A stretch of 7,016 bases of DNA, from assembly GCA_002378665.1 (NCBI GenBank), contig DFSO01000015.1, positions 1-7,016 of the forward strand, in the 5' to 3' direction. Under the pieces are notes generated by a model. The model was not told the DNA's origin, searched no databases, and saw nothing but the letters and a program-made list of their open reading frames with translations. Both the position numbers and the translations under genes were made by a program. Positions 1-5,840 of the stretch are shown here, one piece after another. Numbering within the stretch: position 1 is the first letter of the stretch; the number at the start of each line of letters is the position of its first letter. The stretch comes from Loktanella sp. UBA3435. GTDB lineage: Bacteria; Pseudomonadota; Alphaproteobacteria; Rhodobacterales; Rhodobacteraceae.

Positions 1-369
1 GGTCTAAAATCTAGGACCACCTCGATACCCACCTTATTTAGCTGGCGCAATCTCATATACGATAGCACGTTGGCATCTGCACGTGACAATCCCATGGCCT
101 GCAGCGCATCGCGCGCGACTCCAAAATGATCACTAAGAGTTGGAGTGATGCCTTCTGCCGCCCAACGCCTATTCGCAGCAGATTGAACATTTGTCGCTGC
201 CTGATGAACTTGCCGCCTAGTTTGACCAGTCGACTTTGCAACAGAGTCTAATGGCTTGTTGCCAAATGATAAGGCATTGGATGAGCTATATGCCGCGTAT
301 GTTTGCTTGCGAGAAAATATGATGTCCCTTTACATCGGGGGTCCTCGCATCGCTTACGTTTAATTTCAT
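1..369 (-). pseudogene. Broken GHH-type nuclease toxin domain, partial
   Basis: Two adjacent minus-strand frames together read like one C-terminal toxin domain. The first (369 down to 286) starts MKLNVSDARTPDVKGHH, with GHH at 327-319, and stops at a TAG. The second is open from 329 past base 1 (about 110 codons). It carries a linker around YAAYSSSNALSFG, then ANRRWAAEG and a helical part around TPTLSDHFGVARDALQAMGL, ending in RQLNKVGIEVVLDF. The order GHH-[IV], a short loop, an ALS motif, an acidic-His helix and a final basic helix resembles the GHH-signature HNH/Endonuclease VII-fold toxins (Tox-GHH type) at the C-termini of Rhs, filamentous and contact-dependent toxins. Such a domain would cleave nucleic acid in a target cell. 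No secretion or repeat region precedes it: the first frame meets a TAG at 396-394. The frames differ by one base, so it is likely a decayed or displaced orphan cassette. Family assignment is from memory of motifs, without a search. The true C-terminus and any immunity gene lie beyond the left edge. Confidence 0.5.
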
Positions 370-435
370 TAAAAGCAGCCGTTGGCAAACTCGCTATAGA
401 CGGCGGCTAAGTCCCGCAAAACGGACCCTCAAAAC
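370..435. other. Short unassigned gap
   Basis: This stretch lies between the end of the peroxiredoxin terminator and the toxin remnant. No promoter, Shine-Dalgarno sequence or gene is convincing in it. On the minus strand one short open frame reads LRDLAAVYSEFANGCF and then stops at 371-369. It has no start codon and no recognisable function. The absence of a ribosome binding site before 369 is part of the reason for calling the toxin piece non-functional. Confidence 0.4.
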
Positions 436-469
436 AACAAAGGCCCCTGCGATCGCAGGGGCCTTTGTT
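436..469. terminator. Bidirectional-looking intrinsic terminator
   Basis: Bases 436-469 form a perfect 34-bp palindrome centred on GATC, so the RNA can fold into a GC-rich stem closed by a GATC tetraloop. On the minus strand, downstream of the peroxiredoxin stop codon (487-485), the stem is followed by a T-rich run (TTTGTTGTTTT). On the plus strand it is followed by TTTGTTTTAG. It therefore ends peroxiredoxin transcripts and could also block rightward transcription from the toxin side. Confidence 0.9.
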
Positions 470-484
470 TTAGTCCGAAGGGGT

Positions 485-1138
485 TTAATCCTTGAGCTTT
501 GTCATACGAAGGTATGGTAGCACCTCGTTGAACTCACCGAACTTTTCCTTGGCAGCCTCTGCACTAAACGACGTCGGGATCACGACATCATCGCCCACGT
601 TCCAGTTTGCTGGTGTCGCGACGGTGTGTTTCGCAGCGGTCTGTAACCCATCAAGCGCACGCAGAACTTCGGCAAAGTTGCGGCCCACGTTCATCGGGTA
701 GGTCATTGACAGCTTCAGCTTTTTATCTGGCCCTACGATGAACACGGCGCGGACTGTCGCACTGTCGTTTGGTGTGCGGCCGTCGGGCATATAGGCCTCG
801 GCTGGCAGCATGTCGAAAGCTTTTGCGACCTCAAGCCCTTCGTCCGCAATGATCGGGAAGCCAGCCTTTGTGCCTGCGACCTTTTCAATATCGGTCTTCC
901 ACTTTTTGTGCTCTTCCGCGCTATCCACGGAAATACCCATGACTTTGGTGCCACGTGCCGCCCATTCGTCGGCAAGCTGTGCCACTGCGCCGAATTCGGT
1001 TGTGCAGACAGGTGTAAAATCTTTCGGGTGAGAGAAGAGGATCGCCCAGTTATCGCCAACCCACTCATGCAGGCTCAACGTGCCCTGATCGGTTTCGACA
1101 GTCAGGTTCGGGATTGTGTCGTTAATACGCAGGCTCAT
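485..1138 (-). CDS. 1-Cys peroxiredoxin (Prx6 family)
   Basis: This is a cytoplasmic thiol peroxidase of 217 residues that reduces hydrogen peroxide, alkyl hydroperoxides or peroxynitrite. The active-site motif PKDFTPVCTTE gives P38, T42 and the peroxidatic C45 (PxxxTxxC), with H37 just before it. R130 in TVRAVFI is the conserved activating arginine. C45 is the only cysteine in the protein, so there is no resolving cysteine and the enzyme must be recycled by an external thiol or other reductant. The Prx6-type C-terminal extension (residues about 165-217, with MTYPMNVGRN before it and VIPTSF and LPYLRMTK within it) is complete. The start is set by AGGAG about seven bases upstream (1146-1150). 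It is divergent from the aldehyde dehydrogenase and ends in the 34-bp palindrome. The family is clear; the physiological substrate is not. Confidence 0.96.
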   Translation of the reverse strand: MSLRINDTIPNLTVETDQGTLSLHEWVGDNWAILFSHPKDFTPVCTTEFGAVAQLADEWAARGTKVMGISVDSAEEHKKWKTDIEKVAGTKAGFPIIADEGLEVAKAFDMLPAEAYMPDGRTPNDSATVRAVFIVGPDKKLKLSMTYPMNVGRNFAEVLRALDGLQTAAKHTVATPANWNVGDDVVIPTSFSAEAAKEKFGEFNEVLPYLRMTKLKD

Positions 1139-1265
1139 GGCGCTACTCCTTCAATTGAATTTCCTTGAACAATATATAGGTGCAGATTGCAGGTCCCGCT
1201 AGGGCGCTTGCAAGGCAAGCAGCGCAATGTCACGATGCGCAAAACACATGGCTCGGAGCGACCCA
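1139..1265. promoter_or_regulatory. Divergent control region, peroxiredoxin / aldehyde dehydrogenase
   Basis: Both divergent genes must be controlled from these 127 bases. Directly visible are the peroxiredoxin Shine-Dalgarno (AGGAG, minus strand, 1146-1150), a perfect 10-bp palindrome TTCAATTGAA at 1150-1159, and an AT-rich TATATATT on the minus strand (1178-1171) that could serve as a -10 box, although no good -35 accompanies it. Also visible are an inverted repeat at 1206-1220 and GGAG at 1255-1258 for the dehydrogenase. A shared redox- or electrophile-responsive regulator is possible but cannot be named from sequence. Confidence 0.5.
1206..1220. repeat. Inverted repeat GCTTGC-AAG-GCAAGC
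   Basis: A perfect 6-3-6 inverted repeat. Pairing can extend by two base pairs (1204-1205 with 1222-1223) past a bulged A at 1221. It sits 46 bases before the preferred dehydrogenase start, so it could be an operator near the promoter or a small hairpin in the leader. The regulator is not identifiable. Confidence 0.5.
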
Positions 1266-2705
1266 ATGATTACTCATCGCAATTTCTACATTAACGGCGC
1301 ATGGACGGCACCTGCTAAAGTGCGCGACTATCCTGTGATTGATCCTGCAACCGAAGAACAGGTTGCCGTGATTTCCCTTGGCGATCAGGCCGATACGGAT
1401 GCTGCTGTTGCTGCGGCTGCGGCTGCGTTTCCTGCGTGGGCTGCTTTGCCTGTGGCCGAGCGTGTAAGTCACGTTGAGAACGTGATGAAGGTTTATCAGA
1501 CCCGCGCCGACGATATGGCCGAGGCAATCCGCATGGAAATGGGTGCGCCGCATGATCTCGCGCATGGCTCGCAAGCCCCTTGCATGCCTTGGGCGATTGA
1601 GGATGCGCTGGAAGCAGCCAAGCAAATTCACTGGGACCGCCCGCTTGGCGATCACGCCCCGACTGACCGTATCCTGATGGAGCCGATTGGTGTTGTGGGT
1701 CTGATCACACCGTGGAACTGGCCGATTAGCCAGATTGCGCTCAAGGTTTTCCCTGCGATGATCGCAGGCTGCACGATGGTTTTGAAGCCGTCTGAGGAAG
1801 CCCCATTGTCGGGCATCGTCTTTGCCGAAATCCTACATGAGGCGGGTGTGCCTGCTGGTGTGTTCAACCTTGTGAACGGTGACGGTCCGGGCGTTGGTTC
1901 GCAACTGACCGCACACGAAGATGTGGCGATGATCAGCTTTACGGGCTCGACCCGTGCTGGTCGTTTGATCACCAAAGGTGCGGCCGAGACATTGAAGCGT
2001 GTTGGTCTGGAGCTTGGCGGTAAAGGAGCCAACGTCATTTTCGCGGATGCCGATGAAAAGGCCGTTATTCGCGGCGTGCGTCATTGTATGAACAACTCCG
2101 GTCAGTCCTGCAACGCGCCAACGCGGATGCTGGTTGAGCGATCCCGTTATGACGAGGCCGTTGTGCAAGCCGCAGAGACCGCGCAAGCGATCAAGGTCGG
2201 ACCAACGACCGAAGCAGGCAAGCACATGGGCCCTGTCGTGAATAAATCGCAGTGGGAGAAAATTCAGGGCATGATCCAAGTGGGCATCGATGAAGGTGCG
2301 CGTTTGATCGCGGGCGGCACTGGTCTGCCAGAGAATGTGAACCGTGGGTTCTATGTGAAGCCGACTGTTTTTGCTGACGTCACCAACGATATGCGCATCG
2401 CGCAGGAAGAAATCTTTGGGCCTGTTCTGGTCATCATCCCGTTTGAAGATGAGGCCGACGCGATCCGCATCGCCAATGACACGCCTTACGGTTTGACCGA
2501 CTATGTGCAGTCGACCGATGGCACAAAGCGGAACCGCATGGCCCGCGCATTGAAGGCTGGCATGATCGAGATGAATGGCGAATCTCGCGGTGCGGGCTCT
2601 CCTTTTGGTGGCGTGAAGCTATCTGGTCGTGCGCGTGAGGGCGGCGTTTGGGGGATCGAAGAATACCTCGAGTCCAAGGCGATCTCTGCGTGGTCTAACG
2701 ACTAA
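1266..2705 (+). CDS. NAD(P)-dependent aldehyde dehydrogenase
   Basis: A complete member of the aldehyde dehydrogenase superfamily, oxidising an aldehyde to its acid with NAD(P)+. Counted from the ATG at 1266 (479 residues), visible motifs are PWNW with N151, KPSE with the cofactor-binding lysine K174, FTGSTRAG at 225-232 (Rossmann turn), LELGGK with the general base E249, GQSC with the catalytic C282, and EEIFGPV at 381-387. The in-frame ATG at 1227 would add 13 poorly conserved residues. The 1266 start is preferred because GGAG lies seven bases before it and MITHRNFYINGAW matches the usual N-terminus of the family. Style is close to broad-specificity bacterial dehydrogenases; the substrate cannot be read from sequence. 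A terminator follows, so it is probably monocistronic, although the next operon points the same way. Confidence 0.95.
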   Translation: MITHRNFYINGAWTAPAKVRDYPVIDPATEEQVAVISLGDQADTDAAVAAAAAAFPAWAALPVAERVSHVENVMKVYQTRADDMAEAIRMEMGAPHDLAHGSQAPCMPWAIEDALEAAKQIHWDRPLGDHAPTDRILMEPIGVVGLITPWNWPISQIALKVFPAMIAGCTMVLKPSEEAPLSGIVFAEILHEAGVPAGVFNLVNGDGPGVGSQLTAHEDVAMISFTGSTRAGRLITKGAAETLKRVGLELGGKGANVIFADADEKAVIRGVRHCMNNSGQSCNAPTRMLVERSRYDEAVVQAAETAQAIKVGPTTEAGKHMGPVVNKSQWEKIQGMIQVGIDEGARLIAGGTGLPENVNRGFYVKPTVFADVTNDMRIAQEEIFGPVLVIIPFEDEADAIRIANDTPYGLTDYVQSTDGTKRNRMARALKAGMIEMNGESRGAGSPFGGVKLSGRAREGGVWGIEEYLESKAISAWSND

Positions 2706-2713
2706 CTCATGTG

Positions 2714-2742
2714 CAGGGGCGCACCAAATCCGTGCGCCCCTG
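2714..2742 (+). terminator. Hairpin terminator after aldehyde dehydrogenase
   Basis: CAGGGGCGCAC (2714-2724) pairs perfectly with GTGCGCCCCTG (2732-2742) around a seven-base loop, nine bases after the stop codon. The following tract (ACTATTTCGT) is only weakly T-rich, so termination may be incomplete and some read-through into the dioxygenase operon is possible. Confidence 0.75.
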
Positions 2743-2801
2743 ACTATTTCGTGTATCTGTGGACATGATATAGTGAGGCCAACCGATATAGGAGCCTCGT
2801 T

Positions 2802-3728
2802 ATGCTGAAACAGATCAAAGGCCTACACCACGTCACGTCGCTGGCAAGTAGTGCGTCTGAGAACAACGCCTTCTTTACAAACGTCCTCGGCCTGCGCCGT
2901 GTGAAAAAGACCGTCAATTTCGACGCGCCTGATGTGTATCACCTTTATTACGGTGATGAGGTCGGCACGCCTGGGTCGGTGATGACCTATTTTCCTTTCG
3001 CCAATGCCGCGCGTGGTAAGCGCGGTGTGGGTGAGGTTGGTGTGACCTCTTTCTCTATTCCAAAAGAGAGTGCAGCCGCTTGGATGGATCGGCTTGCCAC
3101 CTTTGAAGTGGCTAAGATCACCCGCGATACCCGCTTTGGCGAGGCCCGCGTTTTGTTTGACGGCCCTGACGGCGAACGCTTTGCACTCGTAGAGGTTGAT
3201 GACAATCGCGCCCCTTGGACGGGCAATGGTGTGAGTGCCGATATGGGAATTCGCGGATTTCAAGGCGCTGACATGCGTATCGTCGATGATGGCGCGACCG
3301 CCGAACTCCTAAAATTCATGGGTTATGAAAAGTTCGGCGCCCAAGACAATGTGACCCGCTTTATCATCCCAGATGGTAACGCCGCCAATGTGATTGATCT
3401 CGAAACGTTGTCAGGCGTGCCGCGCGCGACATCATCCGCAGGGTCGGTTCACCACATCGCTTTTGCCGTCGAAAACCGCGCCCGCCAACTCGAAGTGCGC
3501 GAGGCGCTGCTGGATACGGGGTATCAGGTCACGCCTGTGATCAATCGCGATTACTTCTATGCGATCTATTTCCGCACACCTGCGGGTGTGTTGTTCGAGA
3601 TTGCCACGAATGAACCCGGTTTTGATCGCGACGAAGATACGGCGCATTTGGGTGAGGCGCTCAAGCTGCCAAGCCAGCACGAACACCTGCGCGCGCAATT
3701 GGAACGTCACTTGGAGCCCCTGTCTTGA
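2802..3728 (+). CDS. Ring-cleaving dioxygenase, VOC superfamily (MhqO/PcpA-like)
   Basis: This 308-residue protein has two vicinal-oxygen-chelate (glyoxalase-fold) modules, about residues 1-135 and 148-270. The family comprises Fe(II) dioxygenases such as MhqO, LinE and PcpA that open hydroquinone or catechol rings. Probable metal ligands are visible: a histidine in GLHHVTS (9-10), a histidine in SVHHIAF (217-218) and E266 in VLFEIATNEPGF. The stretch NRDYFYAIYFRTPAG before it is the typical second-shell region. GGAG at 2791-2794, seven bases upstream, fixes the start. It overlaps the following hydrolase by four bases, the same dioxygenase-plus-hydrolase pairing as the Bacillus mhq genes for quinone and hydroquinone detoxification. 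The fold and ligands are seen; the substrate is inferred from the family. No MarR/MhqR regulator is encoded in the window. Confidence 0.9.
   Translation: MLKQIKGLHHVTSLASSASENNAFFTNVLGLRRVKKTVNFDAPDVYHLYYGDEVGTPGSVMTYFPFANAARGKRGVGEVGVTSFSIPKESAAAWMDRLATFEVAKITRDTRFGEARVLFDGPDGERFALVEVDDNRAPWTGNGVSADMGIRGFQGADMRIVDDGATAELLKFMGYEKFGAQDNVTRFIIPDGNAANVIDLETLSGVPRATSSAGSVHHIAFAVENRARQLEVREALLDTGYQVTPVINRDYFYAIYFRTPAGVLFEIATNEPGFDRDEDTAHLGEALKLPSQHEHLRAQLERHLEPLS
3713..3728 (+). promoter_or_regulatory. Ribosome binding site and TTGA start/stop overlap
   Basis: GGAG at 3713-3716 lies eight bases before TTG at 3725. The tetranucleotide TTGA contains both the hydrolase start (TTG) and the dioxygenase stop (TGA). 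This supports a TTG start and translational coupling, and no ATG nearby would keep the HGTGG region. Confidence 0.8.
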
Positions 3729-4309
3729 GTTACATAGCCAAGCGGACGCGGGGCAGTGACGGCGCCACTCATATCTTTACCTTTCATGGGACAGGCGGCA
3801 CCGAGCAGCAGTTTCACGGCTTTGCGGAAGAGATGTTTCCTGACGCGGATGTGACCTCCCCGCGTGGCGATGTGTCCGAGGGCGGCGCACTGCGGTATTT
3901 TCGGCGGATGGCCGAAGGGCTCTATGACATGGATGACCTTGCGCAGCGCAGTAAAGCGATGGCGGATTTTGTGCGTTCTGAAGCGGCGGGGGCCGAGCGT
4001 GTGATTGCGCTGGGCTATTCGAACGGCGCCAATATTGCGGCGACGGTGGCCCTTTATGGGGATGTATTCACCGATCTTGTGCTCTTGCATCCGCTGATCC
4101 CGTGGGCCCCAGCGCCGCAACCCGCATTGCGCGGCAAACGTATCCTGATCACGGCTGGCGAGCGCGATCCGATTTGCCCGAAGCCGCAAACCCAAGCCTT
4201 TGCGGATTACCTTAAGATGCAAGGTGCGGATGTTACGCTGCATTGGCACGCGGGCGGGCACGAGATTGACCAATCCGAAGTCGCGGCGATTGAGGCGTTC
4301 TTTGCTTAG
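3725..4309 (+). CDS. Alpha/beta hydrolase, carboxylesterase (MhqD-like)
   Basis: A 194-residue single-domain serine hydrolase of the small carboxylesterase/phospholipase group. The oxyanion-hole motif HGTGG is at 21-25, the nucleophile elbow GYSNG puts Ser99 in the catalytic position, Asp148 lies in GERDPICP and His179 in GGHEID, so the triad is complete and well spaced. No signal peptide is present, so it is cytoplasmic. It begins with TTG inside the dioxygenase stop and is surely co-transcribed with it. In Bacillus, MhqD is the hydrolase partner of MhqO in hydroquinone resistance, and a role here in hydrolysing ring-cleavage products or related esters is inferred from that. Its stop overlaps the stop of the convergent pseudouridine synthase by four bases. 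Family confidence is high, reaction confidence low. Confidence 0.92.
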   Translation: MSYIAKRTRGSDGATHIFTFHGTGGTEQQFHGFAEEMFPDADVTSPRGDVSEGGALRYFRRMAEGLYDMDDLAQRSKAMADFVRSEAAGAERVIALGYSNGANIAATVALYGDVFTDLVLLHPLIPWAPAPQPALRGKRILITAGERDPICPKPQTQAFADYLKMQGADVTLHWHAGGHEIDQSEVAAIEAFFA

Positions 4310-4953
4310 AATGGCGCCTTTGCCGTGATCCGCATGCCCTGCCCGCCGTCTGGGTGGCGGAATTGCAGGGTCTCGGAATGAAGCATCATACGTGGATAGT
4401 CCCGCGCGGGGCCTTCCGCATAAAACGGATCGCCCAAGATGGGGTGCCCGAGCGACAACATATGCACCCGCAATTGGTGCGAACGGCCCGTTTTCGGCAT
4501 CAGCCGCACGCGGGTTTCGCCGTCGCGTGCGCGAACTACTTTCCAATCAGTCTGTGCAGAACGGCCAGTCTCGAAGTCGATCTTTTGGCGCGGACGGTTT
4601 TCCCAATCGACGATAATCGGAGCATCGACGGTGCCTGACTTCTCGGTCATCTCACCCCAAACGCGGGCGATGTAGGTTTTCTTGGTCATGCGTTTCTCGA
4701 ATTGCAGACCAAGATGCCGTTGCGCGTGCGGTGTCAGCGCGAAAATCATCACGCCAGAGGTATCCCGATCTAGCCTGTGCACAAGGAGAGCGGTCGGGAA
4801 CACGGCCTTGACCCGCTCCATCAGGCAATCAGAGAGATGCTCACCCTTACCCGGAACCGACAGTAGGCCCTCTGGCTTATTGACCAAAACGACTTCGTGG
4901 TCGTCATGCAGGAAAACAAGCGGATCTTGCGGGGGGTTATAGTCACTGCTCAT
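4306..4953 (-). CDS. rluA: RluA-family pseudouridine synthase
   Basis: This enzyme isomerises uridine to pseudouridine in structured RNA. From the ATG at 4953 it has 215 residues, near the length of E. coli RluA (219), which modifies 23S rRNA and some tRNAs. There is no S4 domain. HRLDRDTSG at 59-67 holds the catalytic Asp62, NKPEGLLSVPG is the early conserved strand and loop, and KTGRSHQLRVHM with GHPILGDPFY is the conserved C-terminal core. An upstream in-frame TTG at 5022 lies deep inside yggS and would add unconserved residues, so it was rejected. The chosen start overlaps the yggS stop by 11 bases and has no good Shine-Dalgarno, suggesting translation coupled to yggS. The symbol follows overall length and architecture; the exact target uridine (RluA versus a relative) is not proven. 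Confidence 0.88.
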   Translation of the reverse strand: MSSDYNPPQDPLVFLHDDHEVVLVNKPEGLLSVPGKGEHLSDCLMERVKAVFPTALLVHRLDRDTSGVMIFALTPHAQRHLGLQFEKRMTKKTYIARVWGEMTEKSGTVDAPIIVDWENRPRQKIDFETGRSAQTDWKVVRARDGETRVRLMPKTGRSHQLRVHMLSLGHPILGDPFYAEGPARDYPRMMLHSETLQFRHPDGGQGMRITAKAPF

Positions 4954-5599
4954 AAATACGGTCGCCAAAGATTGCGGACCCAACGCGCACATGGGTGGCA
5001 CCAAGGGCAATTGCGGTTTCAAAGTCGCTACTCATGCCCATCGACAGCCCTTTGAGGCCATTACGGGCCGCGATTTTCGCAAGCAATGCGAAGTGTAAGG
5101 ACGGCTCCTCATCCACAGGCGGGATGCACATCAGGCCACGCACGGGCAAATCCATCGCCAGCGCGTCCTTTATAAAGGTATCTGCATCGGCAGGCAGACA
5201 ACCTGCCTTTTGATCCTCTTCCCCCGTATTCACCTGAATGAACAAATCGGGGCATTGGCCCATCTCTTGCGCCAGTCGTGCAATGGTAGTCGCCAACTTG
5301 GGGCGGTCGAGCGTGTGGATCGCTTGGGCAAGCTCCATCGCCTGCCGCGCCTTGTTGGTTTGTAGTGGCCCGATCAGGTGTAACTCGATCTGACCATAGG
5401 CTTCGCGGAAGGCAGGCCACTTGCCTGCGGCCTCTTGGACCTTGTTCTCGCCAAAGCAACGGTGGCCTTGATCCAGAATTTGGGCGACTCGGGCGTTGGG
5501 TTGAACCTTTGAGACGGCAATCAATGTCACGTCATCAACGGCACGCCCCGCCTTGAGGCAGGAATCAGCTATCGCGCCTTGGATCGATGTGAGGGACAT
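4943..5599 (-). CDS. yggS: YggS family pyridoxal-phosphate homeostasis protein
   Basis: A 218-residue single-domain TIM-barrel PLP-binding protein. It binds pyridoxal 5'-phosphate and buffers B6 vitamers and, indirectly, amino- and keto-acid pools; no catalytic activity is established for the family. The PLP-binding lysine is K31 in AVSKVQP. Other signature segments are FGENKVQEA, HLIGPLQTNK, the VNTGEEDQKAG loop, GLMCIPP, and the phosphate-binding end LSMGMSSDF followed by THVRVGSAIFG. AGGAG lies seven bases upstream (5606-5610) and supports the ATG at 5599. It is the first gene of a two-gene unit with the pseudouridine synthase, overlapping it by 11 bases. The divergent side faces the long porin leader. 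Confidence 0.95.
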   Translation of the reverse strand: MSLTSIQGAIADSCLKAGRAVDDVTLIAVSKVQPNARVAQILDQGHRCFGENKVQEAAGKWPAFREAYGQIELHLIGPLQTNKARQAMELAQAIHTLDRPKLATTIARLAQEMGQCPDLFIQVNTGEEDQKAGCLPADADTFIKDALAMDLPVRGLMCIPPVDEEPSLHFALLAKIAARNGLKGLSMGMSSDFETAIALGATHVRVGSAIFGDRIYEQ

Positions 5600-5840
5600 G
5601 TCAGTCTCCTGTAATTGTTCAGTCTTTTGAGGTTATGGGCGAAATACGCAGTAAAAGAGGGCTTGTCATTGGCTAATTTGCCAAAAACAGTGTGTGACCT
5701 TGATGCATCATTTTCTTGGTACGGTTTGGTGACCCTGCCAAATTCCTTGAGTGTGCAGCCCATTAGGCGCAATTACAGCATCAATGCTGGTCTAATCTAG
5801 CATTCTTGGGAATGCGTAATCAAAACGAGGGTTTTAAACC
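5600..5840. promoter_or_regulatory. Palindrome-rich region between yggS and the porin
   Basis: These 241 bases must hold the leftward yggS promoter and the rightward porin promoter. Four symmetric elements stand out: TTGGC-N6-GCCAA (5669-5684), the perfect palindrome TGATGCATCA (5701-5710), CAGCAT-CA-ATGCTG (5776-5789) and GCATTC-TTGG-GAATGC (5800-5815). The last lies 25 bases before the porin ATG and could fold in the mRNA leader. No convincing pair of -35 and -10 boxes was found; TTGAGT (5747-5752) and TAATCT (5793-5798) are weak, and badly spaced as a pair. GAGGG at 5827-5831 is the porin Shine-Dalgarno. The region is AT-richer than its neighbours. No conserved coding frame is seen. Confidence 0.5.

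Noticed and set aside
53..241. A 62-codon minus-strand frame starting MQSRLVKLGG
   Set aside because: It overlaps the toxin-like reading in another frame. Its translation has no recognisable motif, while the competing frame is open for about 110 codons and gives an ordered set of family motifs.
1227..1265. Upstream ATG adding 13 residues to the aldehyde dehydrogenase
   Set aside because: It has only a poor ribosome site. The ATG at 1266 has GGAG at seven bases and gives the usual family N-terminus.
1230..1655. A 141-codon minus-strand frame antisense to the aldehyde dehydrogenase
   Set aside because: Cysteine-, histidine- and arginine-rich composition without a domain, fully opposite a well-supported enzyme gene.
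3707..4546. A 279-codon minus-strand open frame antisense to the hydrolase and overlapping rluA
   Set aside because: The translation is arginine-, histidine- and proline-rich without any domain, typical of the antisense of GC-rich coding DNA. The hydrolase on the plus strand has a complete catalytic triad.
4954..5022. N-terminal extension of the pseudouridine synthase from a TTG at 5022
   Set aside because: It would overlap yggS by 80 bases and adds residues with no family similarity.
5569..5772. A 67-codon minus-strand frame upstream of and overlapping the start of yggS
   Set aside because: It overlaps the yggS start in another frame and has no motif. yggS has a clear ribosome site and a full family match.
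5615..5800. A 61-codon plus-strand open frame in the porin leader
   Set aside because: No Shine-Dalgarno, no recognisable motif, and it lies across palindromic regulatory sequence; most likely chance.
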